This document shows, piece after piece, positions 38,130 through 47,958 of a stretch of DNA of 64,000 nt. The position numbers and the translations under genes are program-made. Source of the stretch: Druceiella hillmani (taxonomy: Eukaryota > Arthropoda > Insecta > Lepidoptera > Hepialidae); contig JAYKKI010000003.1 in assembly GCA_039881145.1 (NCBI GenBank), positions 5,041,001 to 5,105,000 of the forward strand. The letters are read 5' to 3'. The notes beneath the pieces were generated by a model, which did not search any database, was not told the origin of the DNA, and saw only the letters and a program-made list of their open reading frames with translations. Every line of letters starts with the position of its first letter. The first letter of the stretch is position 1.

Positions 38130-39247
38130 GTTTTTTGGATCTTTGTTATTCAGTTCTGTTTCTATTTCGGAGTTATTTACTGTTCTCACTATTGATTTCT
38201 GAGTTCTGTCTTTAAACCAGCAGTTCTCCTCTGGGTGATAGCGTTTCCCTTTTTTTCATTGGCACAAATTTGGCATGGTTTTCTTTCTTCAATTTTTTTT
38301 TGTTTATGGTCAGAATTTGTAAATCCTTTTTTTTCATACTTAGTTTTCCCAACGAGGTGTTCTAGTTTTCCTATTTCATTACACAAATCTTCTGTTTGTT
38401 GCAAAGTTTCTCTGTCGATTTTATCGGCAACAAAATTAGGCAAGCCGAATGCTATGCGATCAATAAGAGTCCCAGTATCAATGTTCTTCCTAACTTCCAG
38501 TAGTAATTTCTTAGAGCGTACTCGAGTAACGGACCTGCTTGGTATTTAAAACCTAGAGCATATCTCACGGATGACCAACCTTTATTTGCAAATGTCTCAC
38601 AAAAGCATTTCTCCCATTTGTTCCACTCTGATTCTACTGTGTATTTTATTAGCATACAGTCGTACCAATGTACACTTGACGACTCCATAAAATTTTTCAA
38701 AATCTCTATTTTCTTTTTGTCTTCGTTGACTTTGAAACGTTCACATTCTTTATTAAAATTATTAATCCACTGGTGGGCATTAGTGGTTTTACTTGTGAAC
38801 TTTTCTATCATAAAATTCTTCGCTATCTTGCCTAGATTTTGAGTTTCTGATTTTTGTTCTTTTTCTTCGAGTAATTTTTCTAACAGTTTTTCCAAAGAGT
38901 TGTTTGAGCCACTAGATTTAGACTCTGGATCACATTCAGTTTCTATTATTTCTTCTAGATAAACATCATTGAACTGCAAGTTTTGAGCCTCAACCACATA
39001 TGCTTCCGATATCTCATCTGTCAAAGTTATCCAAATTTTCCTTGTTTGGTGTCTTCTTTGCAATGTTTTTTTTTATTTTGGCATAGTTTGTAGTACTCAT
39101 AATTGCTTTGTGTTGATTCACTGGTTGATATTCCGGTGGTATTCCATAGATCTGACCACTAGTTGTGGCAATTGAGGTTATGCATAAAATGTTGGTTTCT
39201 CCCTCGGATGCTGTCTTCACAGCAAAATCATATCTTAACTTATCCAT
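38127..39247 (-). pseudogene. Gypsy gag with CCHC zinc knuckle, frameshifted
   Basis: About 370 codons from ATG at 39247 to TAG at 38127. The reading frame changes three times: near 39030-39060, near 38515-38525 (around the KLLLEVRKN stretch), and in a seven-A run at about 38254-38262. The middle part has the typical gag look: acidic, Lys-rich, with W and F residues (HWYDCMLIKY, WEKCFCETFANKGWSSVRY). The C-terminal zinc knuckle starts CQIC in one frame, and its His and last Cys (RYHPEENCWFK) lie in the next, across the A run. The knuckle is therefore C-X2-C-X9-H-X4-C once the shift is allowed for. Binds element RNA in related elements; disabled here unless the shifts are assembly errors. Confidence 0.85.
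38130..38136 (-). promoter_or_regulatory. Gag-pol -1 ribosomal frameshift site A AAA AAC
   Basis: On the minus strand the gag frame reads CCA AAA AAC TAG. The heptamer A AAA AAC is in the canonical X XXY YYZ phase and the gag stop TAG (38127-38129) follows immediately. Slipping back one base enters exactly the frame of the protease. It is one of the most efficient known eukaryotic slippery sequences. The nearest inverted pair downstream (aatgacac at 38084-38091 and gtgtcatt at 38039-38046 on the minus strand) begins 38 nt away, too far for a classic stimulatory stem. Confidence 0.85.
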
Positions 39248-39284
39248 TATTCTCTCGAAATATATGCAGAAAATGTTGTTTTAT
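39248..39284 (-). other. Very short leader without a recognisable tRNA primer-binding site
   Basis: Only 37 nt separate the 5' LTR from the gag ATG (39247). On the minus strand this leader begins ATAAAACAACATTTTC and holds no TGG-initiated complement of a tRNA 3' end next to the LTR. Confidence 0.6.
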
Positions 39285-39816
<532 letters not shown>

Positions 39817-39837
39817 ATGAACGATGAGATGCAGTAT

Positions 39838-40700
39838 TCCCACCTATAGCCCGAGTTTTCTCAGGACCCTCCAGTAATCCTTAACGTCCTTCTCATACAA
39901 ATGAAGGGACCCACGATGATTCTTTAATAGTGTCCCATGACCATAATCAAATGCTTCCTCCAATATGATTAGGATCGATCTTCTGAGTCATTTAGGTCCT
40001 CCGTACCTCTAGTCTACTATCTCGACACTACAATAAAACTGTACGTGTATTAGGCTTCGTCGTACTTACTGCAGTTAAACAAAATGTGCTCCATATACTG
40101 CGTTTGCCAACTGCAAGTAAAAGCCAGACTGTCTTTGAATGCACACTACAAATAATGTGAATATATGAAGGCGCTCTGTCCCGTTAATAAATATATTACA
40201 TAGTAGTATGGTTTGAGCCAGATCTTCTCGATTTGCTCAGAATTACTGGAGAAAGACGTTTTAGTGGTTTTACTCTTGGAGTTCGCCGAGTTGCACGTAG
40301 ATTCTAGACCCGCCCGTCACCATAGTCGGCTCACTCACCAGACTTCCTGGGACATTTGTGGGACAAAGCTGAGCTTATATTAGGGCCCCAGTTTAATGCT
40401 CTGACAAGGGAGTCAGCCGCCTGGTTCTCTATTTCTTTGCAGTTTGCTCCTCTGACCATAAGGTGACCGCATCCCTAATGGGATATTGCAAGAATGCCAT
40501 CAAACACGACATTACATAGGATGGGACCATCGACCAATGCTTGCCGGCAGCCCCCAGTTAACGTTTTCTTTACTTCAGTATCTCTGTCCTGCAGTATGAT
40601 AATTCGAAAAGAAAAATAATTACTTATTATCCGGCAGAGACCCGCTGACGTCATCACTGACGTCATTGACGTTAGTTGTAATGGGGCATGTCCAACTAGC
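39838..40700 (-). pseudogene. Decayed LINE with RNase H (I/R1-like), internally deleted
   Basis: On the minus strand, ISNYFSFRIIILQDRDTEVK, then KKTLTGGCRQALVDGPILCN and VVFDGIL, match the 'YL..R.......G.PQG..LSP.LWN.V.D.LL' region of R1/I-group reverse transcriptases. After one stop and in the same frame follows HLMVRGANCKEIENQAADSL, which matches the last RNase H block ('GH.G..GNE.AD.LA'). Further on, QTQYMEHILFNCSKYDEA matches the 'ET.EH.LF.C..Y...R' tail. The catalytic part of the RT and most of RNase H are missing, so an internal deletion joined the two. The region is clearly richer in GC than its surroundings. Dead copy. Confidence 0.68.
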
Positions 40701-41028
40701 AGCACGCCTTCTTCTGGACGGTCAACACCACCGCCGCTCACATTACCGAGAATCTACCAACGAACATTTCTGCATTGCTAATTAAGTCATTAAGCCATAC
40801 CTCAGTCAATGCTAACAAGTTATAAGGCATAAAGGTAACAAACATTCTCGAAGAAAATGGAATAATATACTCAAAAGTATTTTGCTTTATTTCAATACTT
40901 GAGTAAAAAGTTAATAATTTATAACTTACTACTGAAAACAAAACCTTGCCAGATATCAAATAAAGATAAAAAAGAAGGATTTCATTCAGGGTATAAATTG
41001 TTCATTTGCTAAAATTATTAATTACAGT

Positions 41029-41163
41029 GGCCAAGTAATGGCCAAAAAGTGGGCAACAAAATTAAATGCCGAAAGACCTAATGTAAAATATTTGCCGTTG
41101 ATTGGATCTCCAAATACTCAGTCAGGAAGACTTTTTGGAGACCATAAAAAAAATTTGGATTAA
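41029..41163 (+). other. Short coding-like segment, unidentified
   Basis: One plus-strand frame reads about 40 codons of coding-like composition to a TAA (VMAKKWATKLNAERPNVKYL, then PLIGSPNTQSGRLFGDHKK). No family recognised. It may be a transposable element scrap or an exon remnant; no splice sites were established. Confidence 0.25.
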
Positions 41164-41258
41164 TGAACAATTTTATCAAAACCATGGTCAACAGCGGTGA
41201 GTGATGCCAAAAAATAAGGCGTATTTATTGAAAGTTAAAAGCGTTAAAAATATTTTAT

Positions 41259-41261
<3 letters not shown>

Positions 41262-41307
<46 letters not shown>
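41262..41307. repeat. (TA)n microsatellite
   Basis: Pure TA tract of about 46 bp. Confidence 0.95.
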
Positions 41308-41310
<3 letters not shown>

Positions 41311-43287
41311 ATTGTCGTATTCAATGTTTTTAATTAATTTAAAAAAAAAATATTGCGATATGAGAGCCACTTTCTTTACGATTTTAAATGAAACCTAACA
41401 AACAACGAGTACTTCAAGGAAATTAGTGTGTAGGCGCAATTTTAGGTTAGGTGATCTGTTGAACTGACTAACGATATATAACTGGAAGTTGTGTGATGAA
41501 TACCTTTAAGAAAATAGGCATGTGACATATTGACTGATCGAGGCAACCATCGAGTTAAATGTGTAGGCAGTTCATCGTATTATAGAATAGTATATATAAG
41601 TATGCAAGCTTTATTCTGTCGTTTTTGTTGTTGTTTGACAATATAAAAGTTACAAGAAGGAAGGTCCGGAAACAAGTCGTTAAAGAAAAGCGATCAAACT
41701 GTGTTGATCGTAACATCTACCGAAACCTGAATTTATTATAAGGAACAGAAGTATTGTTTCAGCAATATCACAGTAAGAAAATTACATTAAATAAATAGCA
41801 AATAAATGTGGTTTTTTACAGTGACAGATATTTTCGCCATTTTTTTTCTAGACCGACAAAAGACTATACTAGTTGCTTGATACCTTCAAGATTATTTTAA
41901 ATCTAGTTTAGACGTATGCAAGACTGCCTGGCTTTCGACGGAGGTTACTTCAAAAGTAGTAAATATTAAATAAATATCGAGAATCTTGTGGAGCAACTTA
42001 TAAATTTTTTGGAGGCTATATTCACAGTTTATTATTTCGCTAATATTTCTCACTAATATTATTTTGGCTGGCTCTAAGAGATTCTCTTCATATCAATAAT
42101 TTCTTAGCTGCCTTAGCTTGTGTACTAAGCTTCCAGAATTTAAATAGTTTTATAGATAATGTAATAAAAGACTAAATAGATCAATAGGTTTGTGATATAT
42201 AAAGAATACACTGGATTTAGGTTTAAAACTTTTCGCCCCATTTTAAAGTACACTCGGCTAGTTTTGATTTAAATTATGCAGCTAAACCATACATAATATC
42301 AGTATATTTCTGCACTAATATAAACTAATATTATTTTTCAGGATAGTGAAAGCTACATATTGTAAATAATGCTGGATAAGGTTCCTAGAGGTATTGATGT
42401 GTTTGAATTCAAAAGCATTGAAAGGAAGGAAATCGGCGTTAAAACACTTTTAATTTGAAAATAATATTTACGACACTTTTAATTTTAAAATAATGTTTTT
42501 TTGTTCACTATTGAACAAAGCACTTTATAAACGTAAATTATTCCATAAAAAAACCCATATAAAACTTTTGAATGTTTATGCTTAACGATACAAATTTTTT
42601 ACCACCTTGTACATATTTACATACGAATTCTCAATTCAATAATTGAAATAACATTTAAATTTTCAATTAATTGAAAGCATATTTTTTAAGTGTATTAATA
42701 AGGAATTATTCTATCAACAACCAGGTTCTTGAGGCATATTTATGCAGTGTATTGGATGTAAATAATTTAATAGGCTGAAATCTTTATTGGTGCCCTTGAA
42801 TGATGTTCGGAAAATTATCATATAGAAAAGCAGTATGTGATTGCTAATTACTATGACGTGACCGAAATATGTAAATTCGTACCCATTTCACATCCATTTA
42901 ACAAAAACCTAATGATATGCATATAAAGTAAAATTGTATATGGATTCGTAAAAGAACTACTATAGAAAGGCTTATGTAAAATAACTTTATGTGTCAGTAT
43001 CTGTGAGATGGAAAATGTCACTCATTGATAAGACGCTACTACTGCAAAACCTAGGCGAATCGTTTTCGCCGCTGCCTAAAGTTTCCCACGATTTAGTGAC
43101 TGACAAATACTTTTGAATAATTTAGTTTACGTGATGAATATTTATGGTTTAATTTAAAAATACATTTCTATACTTTTTAATTATCATAGGTTAGCAAATT
43201 AAACAATTTTGTCTAACATTAATATGTACATTTTTTGCATTGTTGTGTACATATCTACATATATATACGTATATTTATAAGTCAATC
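41308..43287. other. AT-rich intergenic sequence downstream of the lectin gene
   Basis: No open frame with recognisable motifs and no clear repeat was found. Confidence 0.5.
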
Positions 43288-43293
43288 TTTAAT
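43288..43293 (-). terminator. Polyadenylation signal ATTAAA of the lectin gene
   Basis: ATTAAA on the minus strand lies 18 bases after the lectin stop codon (43311-43313). It is the second most common animal polyadenylation hexamer. The 3' untranslated region would be very short. Confidence 0.55.
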
Positions 43294-43310
43294 GGAATCT
43301 TCTAATGTCT

Positions 43311-43528
43311 CTATTCTTTGTTAACCGTCCGTTGATACACACTCACTGAAAACTGGTTTTCCATAGCTGATGGTCCAGCCGTTAGCGGTCTTTCGCATGC
43401 AAATATATGTAGTCTATCACACCAAATGTCATCGAACAATCCACTTCTATACATTGCCCCGCAACGTTCGCCTGGTGCAGCGTCGTTCGGCTCTCCCCCG
43501 CTGAACTTGTCCAATGCAACTCGTGATC
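43311..43528 (-). CDS. Lectin exon 5: C-terminal half of CRD2 and tail
   Basis: 218 nt from acceptor TTCCAG to TAG (43311-43313). It encodes [16 protein letters not shown], then [18 protein letters not shown] and a 25-residue tail after the last Cys. Confidence 0.9.
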
Positions 43529-44008
43529 CTGGAAGTTATCATTCTAAATTGTTTCGTTCAACGAATCACTTTATCGTTATCGATTCATTTATTTCTGATG
43601 TTAAATTCCTACATAGATTACCAATACATAAAAAAATTATCAATTAATTATGGAGGTTACCAATTTGATGTTATTACAAGGCAGATATTTTATGGCTGAT
43701 ATTTGAATTATGGAATTATACTTAAATTCATAAATTATGTATTATGATGAGTATTTAATGTCTCCTACTCCATAATTTCCTTGTATTGGTGAAGAAACTC
43801 AGTCTTAACTATTCATAACGCAACCTCAGTCATAACTCAACCCCATAGTCATTAATACTCAATTATATAGACTTTTACTACTAATTATACGTGAACTTGG
43901 TATCTACAACAAAAAAGTGTTTAAATGCATTTCTGAAAACGGAAAAATTTTGCAACTTTTATAAAATAAAAATACAGAAGATGTCTTCATTAATAAGCGT
44001 TTTAATTA

Positions 44009-44093
<85 letters not shown>

Positions 44094-47000
44094 AAGAATA
44101 TGTTATATATATGTAAAAATACTAGTGTATTGTGCTACTTAATTATATTTGATTGTAAAAAATACCAAATGTTGAAATAAGATCAAAAGTAATTGAATGG
44201 AAAAATTTACAATTTTTTTTCCAAAATATTAATTTTAAATTGAAATTAAAATTTCTGAAATATATCAAATAAAAACGTCTCTCTCCTAAAATAAATATTA
44301 ATAACTTTAAAATCATATGATAAATGAACAAAATATAGAGAAAATAAAGAATATATGTTGCGACCAGTGACATCAAATTATTAAATGAAACAGCTCAATT
44401 AGAATACCGCTGTTACACTTTCTTTTTCCTGTGAATCTGCATAACAGATGACATAAAAGGACAGAGGTTTTAAGACATCTAACTAAATATCTACGTTACT
44501 GAAGTGAATGTATATTCAACGCAGGTAGAGTAAAATCCATATTTGTATTTTCAAATGAACATTTTTTTTTTCGTTAACTCACCATTAATATATTCGTATT
44601 CTCTAGCCACAAACAAATCATGAAATCCGATCAACAAAACGTTTTTCCAGAAATTGCCTCTTAGAGATCCGCCCGGATACTTTTCAAACAGTTGAACCAG
44701 GAATTTTTTTTCCGCGTCTGTGTTAACTATCGCCAGGTGACCGCCTTCTGCCTTGCAAGTTGCGTAAGCGTTCGTCCAATTCTTTGGATCCGTGTGTATT
44801 TTATAACATGATGATAATTCTGAGCTAGATTGGTATTCTGAAAACATTATTTTGATTCAAGTTTTTTGTGAAACCAAATTGAAAACAAAAACATTCACAA
44901 TATTTTTAAAAAGCCAATAAACAGTTTAAATTCAAGAAAAAAAATTACCAGTGTCATAAGTATTACAAGCAGAGTTCCAGGTTAGTCCTACATCTAACCG
45001 AGCACACAGAAATGGAAATACTTGTTCGCAAGCCACGTCGCTATATTTACCGGTTCTTGTCATCACCACGCAGTTTTCATTGTCATTCAAGTTATTGGGC
45101 TCGTCTTCATTCCACAAATTGTATAAGTCAGTAACGCTGTTTTCTATTCATTTAAAAAATAATATGCATTACATGTACACGTCATCACAATCACAGTTGG
45201 CAACAATTCAAGATAATTACATTTTTTTCACTAACTGATCGGCCCAAGTTATAATGCAATGTCGTATTACAAGCAAAAAAATACTGATGTAATATTCATT
45301 ATCGTAACATCAAATAAACTTTCTAGACCTAAATATATATCTGTATATACCACACTATCTTCAAGATCACATATAAAATATAATTTTCGATAACAGTCAA
45401 TTAAATATACATAAATCATCATCAATAACTCTATGTAAATGATTAATGAATATGTCAACGGCCGATTGAAAATACTCGTATTTATTTAACACTATCAGGT
45501 ATATGACAATATTCGTTCATTTTTTTCTTTCGATTTCAATAAATAATTGTTTACCGTTATATGTTGCTTTACTCATATTATATTTAAGTCACATGTCTTT
45601 ATCAAACCGTACTAATTACAAAAAAAATGAAACTTTCTTTACTTTTTAAAGTTGGATACAAAAATATATTATCGAATTGATATGAAAAGTTACCATGTAT
45701 ACATTATTCGTGGTATCCAGACGGAGAGAAAAATGAGATGTTGAGTAAAAAATTTATTTATGAAAAATTTATATTAATAATGTTGAAAGTTTCTTTATAT
45801 ACGTTATAGTTGGGTGAATACGACATAGATGTGAGAGGAATATCATAGCTCTAAGGTTAACGTGGTTACCAATTCCTCATACACAAAGGCAGAAATCCAT
45901 AATGAAAGTACATATTTCAGTTTAATCAATCTTACTTGTTTATACAGTGCGAGTGACAGGACAAGAACAATTAAATGTCGCTATTTGAAATAAATAAAAA
46001 ATAAATATCCTAAAAAATTGTTCCCTATTTCCATGCAGAGCAAGAGTCGTGTAATTAAAACAATTTATTGTAAAGAAGGAAAATATTATCAAAAATATTT
46101 GATAAATTTTCCTAAAATAAGGCAACGACAACTACACACTGTAAGTCTCAATTCAGACTGGTGACTACTAAGTAAGTTTTTAATAGATTATCCTATTTTT
46201 CAAGACAACTTTTTGAGGGTCTAATAACATATCCGATTTATATAAGATGATGGGATGTGTGGATGTGAAACATTAACGATTTGGGTAAACTGTTAATCCG
46301 TTAGTACCATATTAAAATATTGTATGAAGATATTGTACTGAGCAAGGTAATTACAAAATAGTTCAAAGGTGTTTATTACTATTTATTATACATTGTTCAT
46401 TTTGAACCAACTCTCTTGCGAAATGGAATTATTTTTAAAATAGAGTAAACCAACTCTCATGGTGAAAATAACATTTCAAAGATTTATCCATGAAATTAAA
46501 TGCACAAAATAGTTTGAGAATATATCCAGCTAATTATATGTTGTTATCAATGGAAATGAATTTTAGCATTGAAAATGGCAAAGTATTTTGAGATGTACAC
46601 TATTGAAGAAATGGTTTAAAAAATAGCCCGTCCCGCAGTAGCCAAGTTGAAAGGTTGTCCTGATTTGTTATTACATATTTGTATTAATGCACTTACCCGT
46701 AATGGGATGATTTTTTGATTTTTTAAATATTATTTGGGATAAATGCGGCATAGATTACACATATGCAAAGTTTCATGGACATTAAATAAGTGATAGAGAC
46801 AATTAAATAAACTCACTATCAGATCTATGATATTAGGTTGATTGTGTGTTATAATCGTAATGTACACTAACCTTCTATTGACACGAAATCGCCCTTCGAA
46901 AAGTAAGCGTTCAATCCCACGTATATACCATTGAAGCTTACGGGCAAGTATTCGTATAGTGATTTAACGACATCCGCTTCCTCGCTGTTAGCTGGAGTAA

Positions 47001-47300
47001 AGAGTTGTGCCCCTTCGTGTCTACACCGGATGCGCGCGTTGACCCAACTTTGTGGGTATTGATGCAACTTGATGTAAGAATTTATTTCACCATAATATTC
47101 GTAATCTTCTCTGAATATGTTGTTTTCGGCTTTGACATTTTAAAAATATTTTTAGAAACTGATAATAAGCATATATTTAATTTTTTAAAGAATTATGTTC
47201 AACAAGTAAAATTGAAGAAAAATATTTTCAAGAAAAGATATTCGTATTAATCTTTGTAAAATTATAACTTATTGTGGCGGTGTGTTAGAATTAGAATATC

Positions 47301-47340
<40 letters not shown>

Positions 47341-47353
47341 ATCTATATATACA

Positions 47354-47447
<94 letters not shown>

Positions 47448-47878
47448 CACATAACCCATAACAATCTTAAGATTGGCTTTTTTACTTTTTTTAAGGTTTA
47501 GATATTAATAAATAAGCGTTATTTCAACAAATGTGAGATGTGAGCCAGTTAAATATTATAACCTTTCAAAAATAATTAAATAATATGAATACGAAATGAC
47601 AAAATACTTCTTCACATACTTGTTAAAAGATAAGGTATCAAGTATACTTTATCTCATATAAAGTATCATGTAAGCTTTGTCGTTAATATGTGGGTTTGTA
47701 GGTATAAAGTATGTATTATTACATTTAGGCAGGCATGTCGTTAAAATGTTTATGATATTTTAATGGTTTAAAAAAATATTTACTTGGCATATTGTTTTTT
47801 TTAATTATAAAACTGTTTACCTCCAAGAACACGGCTGGTTACAAGCACACAGAAAATTACCAATAACTTAATTGCCAT
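43311..47878 (-). CDS. Immulectin-like C-type lectin with two carbohydrate-recognition domains (five exons)
   Basis: Spliced model on the minus strand: 47878-47821, 47129-46872, 45143-44949, 44837-44583, 43528-43311. Together 984 nt, 327 residues plus TAG. All introns are GT-AG and phase 1. Residues 1-19 form a signal peptide ([19 protein letters not shown]), so the product is secreted. CRD1 covers about residues 37-155 and CRD2 about 175-305. Both carry the EPN motif typical of mannose-type Ca-dependent binding (NEDEPNN and SGGEPND) and the conserved Cys of the long loop and C-terminus (ENC, VAC, FLC; ERC, IWC, FAC). An N-glycosylation sequon (NWT) lies in CRD2. Tandem CRDs are the layout of lepidopteran immulectins, haemolymph pattern-recognition proteins that bind microbial sugars and promote prophenoloxidase activation and encapsulation; that role is inferred here. 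No stops or frameshifts. Confidence 0.92.
44010..44088. repeat. (TA)n microsatellite in lectin intron 4
   Basis: TA tract with few interruptions inside the intron between exons 4 and 5. Confidence 0.95.
44583..44837 (-). CDS. Lectin exon 4: N-terminal half of CRD2
   Basis: 255 nt between TTTTCAG and GTGAGT. It encodes [20 protein letters not shown], then [20 protein letters not shown]. Split from exon 5 at the position that matches the exon 2/3 junction. Confidence 0.92.
44949..45143 (-). CDS. Lectin exon 3: C-terminal half of CRD1 and linker
   Basis: 195 nt between AATAG and GTAATT. It encodes [19 protein letters not shown], then [19 protein letters not shown] and a linker ([11 protein letters not shown]) to the second domain. 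Confidence 0.9.
45144..46871 (-). other. Lectin intron 2
   Basis: 1.7 kb of AT-rich sequence. Nothing coding or repetitive was recognised in it. Confidence 0.75.
46872..47129 (-). CDS. Lectin exon 2: N-terminal half of CRD1
   Basis: 258 nt between acceptor CAAAG and donor GTTAGT. It encodes [14 protein letters not shown] followed by [20 protein letters not shown], the strongly conserved start of immulectin CRDs, to FVSIEG. The acceptor lacks a strong pyrimidine tract, but it alone gives the right phase and keeps the FREDY segment. Confidence 0.88.
47300..47442. repeat. (TA)n microsatellite with gt-rich breaks in lectin intron 1
   Basis: About 143 bp of TA with short gtgtgtgt and tgtatat interruptions. 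Confidence 0.95.
47821..47878 (-). CDS. Lectin exon 1: signal peptide
   Basis: 58 nt coding from ATG (47876-47878) to donor GTAAAC. It encodes a hydrophobic leader ending ...SRVLG. It ends in phase 1. Confidence 0.88.
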
Positions 47879-47947
47879 TTTGTTTAATAGGTGGACCGTC
47901 GTGCCTGTTAGAATATATCTAACTTAATAAATATTCGGCACGGTAAT

Positions 47948-47958
47948 GCTTTTATATA
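47948..47958 (-). promoter_or_regulatory. TATA box of the lectin gene
   Basis: TATATAAAAGC on the minus strand ends 70 bases before the lectin ATG. This places transcription start about 40 nt upstream of the ATG, consistent with a short 5' leader and a strongly inducible gene. Confidence 0.6.

Noticed and set aside
38235..38549. 104-codon plus-strand frame within the retrotransposon
   Set aside because: Antisense shadow of gag; similar shadows at 35382-35570, 35723-35938, 36429-36722, 37817-38065 and 38618-38842.
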